Of a stretch of DNA of 64,000 nucleotides, positions 50,232 to 59,007 are shown one piece after another (position 1 is the stretch's first letter; the number at the start of each line of letters is the position of its first letter). The translations under genes and the position numbers were made by a program. This stretch comes from Punica granatum. Taxonomy: Eukaryota; Streptophyta; Magnoliopsida; Myrtales; Lythraceae. The notes under the pieces are model-generated. The model was not told the DNA's origin, did not search any database, and saw nothing but the letters and a program-made list of their open reading frames with translations. Where the stretch lies: contig NC_045129.1 in NCBI RefSeq assembly GCF_007655135.1, forward strand, positions 27,873,391 to 27,937,390, written 5' to 3'.

Positions 50232-52639
50232 GTTTGATAGTACTAAGTGTTTTATCAAATTCTTGATACTACGTTTGTTTCGCTATAATAGAGTTAACGA
50301 TGAGCAGAATGAATGGGGAATAGGAATTAGTAAATAATAAAATTAAGATCACATATGAATTTATTTGTTTGGTTGGAAATAATGTAAGATATGAAAATTA
50401 CAGTTGTGAAATTTGGTTTGAGAGAATGCATAAAGAGGACTTGGAGACTCGAACACAAGGCTGTGTTCGCTTGACCAGGGTGACCCAAATGTTGGCTCCG
50501 CGAGCCCTTGGTGCATCAGGGATCCATGGAATCAGAGACTCGAACACATGCTTATGGGTTACTGAGTATTACCGATCGAGATCTCGGTCTTTAAGGCATA
50601 TCTGATTAAATCAAGGTTGGATCTGACTTCGAGGGCTTGAGACTGGTTCTCGATGTCGCTGAAGGTGGAACTTGACCGACGGCGATAGGGTAGGAGCGGC
50701 AAAGGGAGGCAATAAGAGGAGTGACATATTTTGAAAATTTAATAAGTGAGTTGGGGCATATCAATAATTTGAATGTCTATTTTTTATCAATAGTTCTAGT
50801 TACATATTGGGTTGTAGAGCATGGCTGTTCTTTCCCTATTATGGATCATAAGCCCCATCCATAATTGCTATTACCACTACGGATAAATACAAACATCGTA
50901 ATGGGAATTACATATATAATTTAGGGAAAATTGCACCATATATCCTAACATTTACATATTATCTTAGTTTTATCGCAATGTCGATTTTTTTTCTGATATA
51001 TCCTAACGTTAATGGTTTTGGTGTTAAATCTATCCCATCGTAAACATTTCATCTATTTTTAACGGAAATGCTAACGTGGCGCATTAATTACTCGACGACA
51101 TTGACGTGGAGAATGTGCGCACCCGAATTTCGTCTCGTCGGGGCACGCATGCGCGCGCCTAAATGCAACGCGGCTTGGGAGTGTCCACCTTCCCGGGGAC
51201 GCGCGACGGACGCACGTGAGAAGGAGTCGCCACTTGCCATTTTACGACCCGAAAGTCGAGGGCCGGCAAGTTACCCAGGTCTAGGGGTATGGGATACACC
51301 TAGTACGTTAAGGCAATGGTCTGTACGGAACCGGAAATTCCGAATTCGGGGGTTCTATTACGTGTGGGCCTATATCCCACACGCCCTTTCGGTACTCTAA
51401 CTTGCTAGGCTTGCCATTTTATTTATTTACCGCATGATTAAGTTTCGCTCTTCTTACGCGTTTTGACACCGTAAATTCGAAGAAACACTCTGACCATCTA
51501 CTCTCCGACCGGGATTTTACATGAATATATGTATAATATAAAACCTTACATTGTTCTCTCAAATAAATAAAGACAAGCTATAATGACTAAATCCCGGTCG
51601 GTTCGCATTTGGCCATGATTTCACTCATGCTCACCGTATAGTTTGGAAAAAACCGAAAATTAAATTAAATGCGCACTCAGTGTATGGGGGTATTGGACCC
51701 CGTGATCGACGGTTATGGGCGTTGGACCCAGTGTGAATCGAGTCCTAAAGGATCGGGCTCGATCCGCATAACAATCAAGTGCAAAAGATGTAACAAGCAA
51801 GCTCAAATAAATAATCAATGGGGTTTTGTTATCGCCGAATTTACGTGAATTAACTGATTATTACCCGAGGTATCTTGGCATACAAATCCTACCTTAAAAC
51901 AAGCAAAAAGGGGTGATGGATAGGGTATGTAGCATCCGGCATTATTTTAACGGACTCGACAGACGTGATGTCCATAGTCAAGTCTCGAATGTGTGGGATG
52001 TTTTTAGATTATTCTGTATCGTGACAATATGGCTTTTACCAATTAAGAGTGTTTTTTCACCTAAAAACCCAAAACCTAACCCTCCATTTGACTATTTGAC
52101 CATGTTTGATTAAGCCGAGTTTGAGATTAATTCGTTTTCCCATGTTTTAACCCGTTCTAAACACAAACCTACACTAGAGTGACGGCAGGACAATAACCGG
52201 TAATCATGCCCTTAAATCGGTAAATATGTGTGTGCATGAAAATCAAGATTACGTTGTACGTATCTCGGTACTTTTGAAATTGTGAATTTTGAAAAGGGCA
52301 TGATTAACAGTTCTTGAACTGTCGATGCGATTACAGGTTATTAAATCGGTTCGTGCAATCCATTTAAAAGTGTCAAGTGATTTAATTTAGTCAAATTTAA
52401 CGTCCCGATCATCCCGTATGTAGAATTTTAGGTTAGTTAGAAATTTGCCGAATGCTTCAGTCTACGGATTTCGAGCCGTCGAGATAGTCATTAATTGACC
52501 GCCCGATAAACTCTAATTTCTGACATAATCACATAATTACAAAAATGAAATATTTAAATGGGGCACATGCATTGTCGGTGGGTGATCTAAGTAAAAAAGG
52601 GCCGGATATTTTAGAAAATGTCGAGGGGACTGAATTGAA

Positions 52640-52760
52640 CGATTTTAAAAGAGCAGGGACTGATTTGAAAATTCTAAAAAAATTGGGGACTGATCTGAAA
52701 ATTCTAAAAGATTGGGGACTGATTTGAAAATTCTAAAAAATGGGGAGTGTGTAAAGAATT
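52640..52760. repeat. Short tandem repeat inside copy 4
   Basis: About four units of GGGGACTGATTTGAAAATTC followed by TAAAAAA(TT), unit length about 31 bp, with few differences. Confidence 0.75.
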
Positions 52761-52794
52761 ACTGAAAGTGTCCTAGGGCTTATTTGAAATGAAT

Positions 52795-53115
52795 TTGAAA
52801 ATCGGGACTGATCTGAAAAATAAAAAAAATGGCCCCAGGACTAAACTGAAACAACTCGGAAAGTTCTTTGGGATGCTTGAAAAATTCTGGGAATTCCAGG
52901 ACTGATTGGGAAATAGTAAAATGACTGGGACTTGATTGAAAAGAAATTTTGAAATTCGGGGCAAATCTGAAAAGGGCGAAAAATGGCCCCGGGACTAAAC
53001 TGAAACAACTTGAAAAGTTATTTGGGATGCTTAAAAAAAAATTCTGAAAAATCCAGGACTGATTGGAAAATAGTAAAATGATTGGGAATTGATTGAAAAT
53101 AATTTTAGGGTTCGG
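52795..53115. repeat. Two tandem ~155-bp units inside copy 4
   Basis: Two units share ATGGCCCC(A/G)GGACTAAACT, 'TTTGGGATGCTT' and 'CAGGACTGATTGG(G)AAATAG'. They start near 52797 and 52956. A long minus-strand open frame crosses them, but it follows the repeat period and is not taken as a gene. Confidence 0.65.
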
Positions 53116-54742
53116 GGAAGATCTGAAAAAAAATAAAATGCGTCCTCTGGACTGAAATGTGACAAAAGGGAAAGTTCGTAAAATCGAATTCGGGACAAAT
53201 CCGATCACCCACGTGACCCAAGAACACTCATTTCATATAATATCCATCAAGCAAGCAATAATATTCATGAAAGGAACCCTAATCATGCCACTAAGTCGAG
53301 AATTTACCTAGTTTGGAAAGTTGAGGGGCTTTTCTGTAAAAAGTAAAAAAATCGCCGGATGAAATCGGGTCGGATCGGATCGCCCGCCCGAAGGAGAACT
53401 CTGCCGGAAGAGCGCTGGGCCGGACTGGAGCGCGTTGGGCCTGGCTGGGCTTGGGCTGGGCCTGCGAAAAAAAAAAGGAACTGGGCCGAGGCCCGTTAAC
53501 CAGAGGCGGTCGGGATCGAGGGGCGGCGGCGGCGACGGTGCCGCGGGAGGCGGTTCTCGCCCCTGGACGCCGCGGTGAGGGCCGGGATGGACGTCGGTGA
53601 CGGTTCTGGACACCGCCGACGCTTCGCCGAGGTCGATATGGGCCTCACCGGAGTTAAAACGATCGGGATCGGGGAGAATTTTGGGGTTTTCCGGCGAGAG
53701 TTTTCGAGCTCAATCGATCTTCAAATCCGCCGAAACGAGAGCAAATTGTTCGATTCCTTTTCCTGGGTCCTGTTCCTCCCCACCCGAATTGTATTTCTGT
53801 CCATTTAATTGCGATTCCATTCCCTTTTCCGTTAAGATTTCGGCCAATTTGGTCGAAAATCGCGAAAATCGCGATTTGGGCGTTCTGGGCCGGCGGGAAT
53901 CGCGGGCAGCCGGCGAGAGCTGCCCGGCCCCTGCCCGGCCTGCCCGAACTGCTCGAATCGCTCTTTTTTTTTTTTTTTTTCAAATTAGGGCCGGCGGGTC
54001 ACGGGCAGCCGGTCAACGCTGCCCGGCCCTGCCCGAGATTTTTCTTTTCTTTCCTTCTTTCTTTTTTTTTTCTTTCCTCTTTCTTATTTATTTATTTATT
54101 TTTATTATTATTATTAATTAATTAATTAATTAATAAACTTTTTTTAAAAAAAAAGGTGATAAATAGAAAAATGACAATTTTACCCCCCCTGGAGCCGATG
54201 GACCGAAATTGGGCGCTGACAGAGAATGTGGGTCCCAATACAAGGAAAAATAACACTATGTATCCCAACCTTTTAATAAGTTCTCAACTTTATCCCAACT
54301 TTTCTGTTTTTTCTCAATTTTATACCAATCTTTTAATGATTTCTCAAATTTATCTCAACCTGTTGGAATAGTATTGAGAAAACAGTAAAAATTTGAGATA
54401 AAACTGAGAAACTAACGAAATATTGGGATAAAAATGAGAAAGCATCAAAATGTTAGGATAAAAATGAGAAACAACAAAAATGTTATGATATATGGTATAA
54501 TTTTTCCTTTATATCGGAACTCACATACTCTCCACGTCAGCTCTGTCAGACAATTAATGGGCCACATTAGCATTTTCGTAAAAAATGGATTGAACTTTTA
54601 CAGTGGAATAGCTTTAAAACTAAACCATTAACGTTAGGATACGTAAAAAAAATCAACATTAGAATAAAACTAAGATAACGTGATGTTATTTTCCTTATAA
54701 TTTATCAATAATGAAATTCTCATTACACCTAATCAAATGTAA

Positions 54743-55290
54743 CCTAAATTTTCTTGTACCGGAAGCAAAATAGATTATTAATCAGAGCTCTGAAACCTGA
54801 TTAATTAAGTAGAACTCGCTCTCCAGCTCAATTTCCTTTTTCCTGGGGAAATGCTAACTTCAGTCATCGCCCAAAGGGCAATTTGGGCCACAGGAAACAT
54901 GGGTCCGACACTAAATCATGTACTGTATAATGAAGTTATTTTCATCGTAATTCTCATTAATTTCTATGAAAATAAAACTGAGATAAGAAAGTTTTCAGGA
55001 AGAAAGAGAAATACGTGGGATGAGCACACGTGGGGTTGGGTTAGCATTCATCCCTTTATTTGTTGCCATGTTACTACGAAGCCATGTGAGACCGTACTGC
55101 CTCCGCTGCCTCCATTCTATGTCCCGTCGCTTTCTTGTGGGGCGGATGTTGGTCTTTAACTTCCCAATTTCAACGCCCCTTTTCCATATCTACTCCCTTC
55201 TTTTTTTATATTTTGAAAAATAAAGCATTCGTAATTTATTAATTAAAATTAATCTTCGTTCATACATTGACTCGATCTTACTACAATATC
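54743..55290. other. Intergenic DNA, nothing seen
   Basis: No conserved coding or repeat structure was recognised. Confidence 0.4.
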
Positions 55291-55883
55291 TTTTATTAGT
55301 ACAAAAACCCCACATGTAGTTTGAGTTTGAGATAAATTAGATTATGCGATTTTTCTGGAATAAATAATATTTTGTGGCTCACTTCATGAGACATAATGGT
55401 TCTCATCGTTAATTTTTTCATCACTTTTGGTTCTAAAACTTTTGTGCTTATCATTATTACTAATAAACTTTCAACTTTTTTACAATTTGATTCTAAAATT
55501 TGAAAGAAAGGAAAAAGGGAAAGGCCTTGGGCCGATTAGGGGACGGGCCTCCAATCTACAGCCTTGACTCCACCTCCATGGTCGCCGGCATCCTCTGTGG
55601 GTGCATGCGACCTCGGTGGTGGGGTTGGGGTCGTCGACGGACAGCCCCGACCCTTTCCCTTTTTTTTCCCTCGAATTTTATGACCAAATTTAAAAAAATA
55701 TTGAAAGTTTGAGGGTAATAATGGCAAAAAGAAAAGTTTAAGGATTAAAAGTGACAAAAAATTAAATGGTGAGTTTCATTATGTCTCATGAAGTGAACTA
55801 CATGGTGTTATTTATTTCTCGAAATACTACAAGGTCCAATTTATCTAAAGCTCAAGTTATAAGGGGATTTTTGTACTTTTTCC
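55291..55883. mobile_element. Long-TIR non-autonomous element (~590 bp)
   Basis: The arms of about 150-200 bp are inverted copies: AGTACAAAAACCCCACATG at the left faces ATAAGGGGATTTTTGTACTT at the right, and CACTTCATGAGACATAATG faces its own inverse CATTATGTCTCATGAAGTG. The core is GC-rich. No transposase. Target duplication not resolved. Confidence 0.6.
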
Positions 55884-57690
55884 TTTAAAAATTTCGAACA
55901 TTTAAACTGGATATAAAGTCGATTCGTTAATAGCATAATTTTTCAAGTGAATTAAGCTCGTGGTTCAATTCCTCTCTTTTTACACGTACATTTTGGGCAT
56001 TGATACAAGAAAAGTTTGGTCAAACTTACCAAATAGAATATAGTTACTCACAAATCTTGCTATGGGATTTGATACTGCAGGGGTGATTTTGACATGTTCG
56101 AGATGATAAAATAGTTAGCGGGTGATCGTGCAATGGCAAGGTAATTGAGGGTTTCGAGGGTCATGGATGAAGTGCATCTGTTCCCTTCAAAAGGTACACT
56201 CCTCACCACAATTTAGACATTAAGGTTGGAAAGATGGCCCGCTAATAGGTGCAATCTTTGAATTGTGGGGATTGTTGTTCAAATCAAGGTCTACACATAG
56301 GTTTTGTAGTCAAATTACAATATGATCCACGAGTTATTTAGTCATGGACACCTGGACATGAATTTTAAAAGGGTCACTTTTACGTGCACACTCCGGATCT
56401 TTACAAAGCATTTGTCCATTTGACGAGGTTTAAAGCAATAATATATTTTTTTAATTGAACGACTATTATTTTCAATTGAAATTATTTCAGTTCGGATGTC
56501 GGTTTGATTCTAACTTCACGAGGTGATTTCAGTAAGATTTGAATTCTTACACTACAAGCCAAATCCATCCATCGAGAATTGAGTTCGATGACGAGGCATT
56601 ATCTCGTGGCTTGGAGCGATTTTACTTAACCAATATGCAAATGCCTCCTCTCTCATTGTAGTTTATCGGTTTGAGATTCTTGAAAGAACTCCACACTCAG
56701 AGACACTGTGGATTGACTCTTACCCTCCACTACCTTTTTGCCCATAGGATATATATGTAATTTATTCTACAGATTTTTCAATATATGTAAATATTTGGCA
56801 AATAAATTAGCCAAAGGATTCTTTTAGGAAATCTAATAGCAGGCAATATTGAAACCTGTATCTCTATTAAGATATCTTATGTAAATATCGATACATGGTG
56901 TGTACTTAATTTTTTTTTTTATTATAATTATAACAGGCGTATGAGTTTATTAAATGGATATAAAAGAGGGGATACGAGAATAAGGATAGGAACCGAGCTC
57001 ATATGCACATGATAATGAGACAGGTCAATTATCTGCGGTAATCAAACTCATAAGTTATATGGGTATAGCCAACCACGAGTGATTCAAATTTCACACTTTC
57101 ATTAACAGTGCACCGTTATATATAAGGAGACCTAATATATGCTTAAGATCTTAATAATAGACAGCGATCGAAAGGGAAAGAGAGAAAAAAAGACGCTTTC
57201 CACAAATTCGCTGTAGGGGACATTGAACAATGAAAATGCCTTTATATATAGGGCATCGAACTACAGAACAAAGTAAAGATCTATGAAATTTGATCCGACA
57301 ACGGGGCAATTCAAATTGGCACGACAATCTCATCGCTAGCAGCTATCAGCTAGCAGCAAAATCTTCAACAGTAGGATTAATCGCGTGTAGTAGACATCCT
57401 CTCCCCACAAGAAATTGAAGCAACCCCACCACCATATGTATTCGTGAGGATCAGTCCATTGGGTGGGGCAGATGGTCGGTAAGGTTAGGATTGTGGGCGC
57501 ATCAAAGGCTCATCACAGCAGCCTAAAAAAGCAAAAGCAAAAGCAAAGCTGCTTTTTGATCCCCATAAGGGAAAAAAGCAAAGGAAAAAGGATCATTTAG
57601 AGGGGGAAAAAAAAAACCCAATTCCTTTTCGCTTTTCTTTTCTGTCACATTTTTTTTCTTCCATCTCATTCACATCAAAGCATATCCGCT
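55884..57690. other. Intergenic DNA, nothing convincing
   Basis: Read on both strands without finding a conserved protein, RNA gene or clear transposon ends. A weak B-box-like phrase at about 56490-56560 could be a further relic of the SINE-like family. Confidence 0.4.
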
Positions 57691-57860
57691 TACGATATAA
57701 CGCAGTACTGTACATTCTCATTAATTTAGAAGTCGCAGATTCGATATTTAATGAAAATATTAATATTCTTCTATCAATTATTTAAAATTTTTCTTTTATT
57801 ATATTAAATTTGAATCTTTTTTATACTCGAAATTTTTTTTAAATAAAAAAAAAAGCATTA
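57690..57860 (+). repeat. tRNA-derived SINE-like fragment
   Basis: AACGCAGTACTGTACATTCT (A-box-like) is followed by AGAAGTCGCAGATTCGATAT (B-box-like), spaced as in the minus-strand copy at 12735-12815. An AT-rich tail follows. Confidence 0.4.
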
Positions 57861-58086
57861 CGGCTTGCTAAAAGGGCTGTCCTATATTCAAAAAAGTAGA
57901 ACAATCAATCCCCCCACTCACTGGAAAGACATTTTGCTTTCAAAATTGATGGGGCACCTCCTTTGCCTTTGCGGTCAATCATAGACTCACATTTCCATTG
58001 CGTACATTTTCTCAATCCAATGCTATTAGAATAATTCTTAAAGAAATAGGATTCCCAATTGGACTTTCGGAGGGAATCAGCCTCTC

Positions 58087-58176
58087 GACGGTTCAATTAA
58101 TCTTTCTCCCTTACACCCAGGTCGGCCGAATGACGGTTCAATTAATCTTTCTCCCTTACACCCAGGTCGGCCGAAT
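58087..58176. repeat. Perfect 45-bp tandem duplication
   Basis: Two identical 45-bp units (58087-58131 and 58132-58176) begin GACGGTTCAATTAATC and end GGTCGGCCGAAT. No mismatch is seen, so the duplication is recent or was made in assembly. It lies about 0.8 kb downstream of the PIN gene stop codon. Confidence 0.92.
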
Positions 58177-58854
58177 GATTTGCAGGTCGGTATCGCTGCA
58201 GGCGAGGTTCTATAAAGCTACTTCTGACTCCGACCCGCTCAAACATAGTTCACCATCTCTCATGTCCCGATCTCAATAACCAAAACAGGCCCCATCAGTG
58301 GTCGCCCAGTGCTTTAGCTCAGGGCCTTACTGACGCTTACGTTTAAGTTCATGAGTACAAAATAATACAACCGCTGGAATTATTAGTCTGCGACAATTCA
58401 TTCATCAAATACATTACGACTGGAGTGGGCGGTTGATCGATCGAGAAGACCTTGATATTATTTCTTGACCGATTACAATTACAAATTAATTAAGGAAAAA
58501 GAACAAGAAAATAATTAAGTACAGTGGGGGTAACAAATTGGAAAAGGAGGGGGGAAAAAAAAAAGCAACGTCTTCTCCCTCACCTATCTTCTATTTCACT
58601 AATCATGTCCTATTGTCTACTTTTTATGGGCCAAAAGAGGAATAATGTAATGAAACTTCGCACACGCAACGACACCTAAAGAGACAGCCAGCCATATATT
58701 TCTTCACACCAATGTTTGACTTCTTCTTACCCCCTTCCATATCTTCCTTCAATTAAGCTATAGACAGCCCCCTCCGCAAGCTATAGCCTCCAAAAATTAC
58801 ATGGATTTTGGCCTTTAGTGGGGCATTCTATCGGGGCTTTGTCAAGTCAAAATT

Positions 58855-59007
58855 TCTTATTGCTCCAAACATTCCGGAAAATATTTGGGAGTTCTCTTCT
58901 ATTTCTGTCCCCGTCTCTGGTGCCGCCTGGTCAGAAAGGAGGACATGCATGCATGCACCTGAAGGACTCCATTTGCGCGTGCACCCGATATACCTAGGAG
59001 ATCAAAT
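58855..59007 (-). other. Probable 3' UTR of the PIN gene
   Basis: After the TAA the gene strand carries a palindromic CATGCATGCATG tract (about 58944-58955) and an AATAAGAAAT poly(A)-signal-like sequence near 58853-58862. The true cleavage site cannot be read from sequence. Confidence 0.4.

Larger units (their letters stand above)
51114..54221. mobile_element. Long non-coding LTR-like element, copy 4 (3,108 bp)
   Basis: It starts TGTGCGCACCCGAATTTCG and ends GAAATTGGGCGCTGACA. The flanks GAGAA (51109-51113) and GAGAA (54222-54226) are a perfect 5-bp target duplication, and the broken foldback arm is continuous across it. Its first ~350 bp are closely similar to the start of copy 1. A GC-rich stretch at 53330-53650 and poly-T/AT runs near its 3' end are present. 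There is no gag-pol sequence and no second LTR. Confidence 0.82.
50923..54696. mobile_element. Foldback element of ~660 bp, split by a 3.1-kb insertion
   Basis: The left arm (50923-51113, continuing at 54227-54370) and the right arm (about 54375-54696) are near-complementary along about 330 bp, with shared blocks such as ATATCCTAACGTTAATGG, GACGTGGAGA and AAGGAAAAAT. The flanks ATAATTT (50916-50922) and ATAATTT (54697-54703) look like a 7-bp target duplication. The insertion of copy 4 at 51114 interrupts the left arm. No coding capacity. Mutator-type or foldback-type origin is likely. Confidence 0.78.
50269..54742. mobile_element. Possible outer MITE split by later insertions
   Basis: CTACGTTTGTTTCGCTATAA near 50269 resembles the inverse of the sequence ending near 54742 (ATTACACCTAATCAAATGTA). 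If these are the ends of one element, the foldback element at 50923-54696 lies inside it. The target duplication is not clear, so this outermost layer is tentative. Confidence 0.3.

Noticed and set aside
52780..53208. 142-codon minus-strand open frame rich in Phe and Ser
   Set aside because: It follows the 155-bp tandem units of the LTR-like element and looks like repeat translation, not a gene.
53308..53613. Pro/Arg-rich 101-codon minus-strand open frame
   Set aside because: It lies in the GC-rich part of copy 4 of the LTR-like family; no conserved motif and not kept in the other copies.
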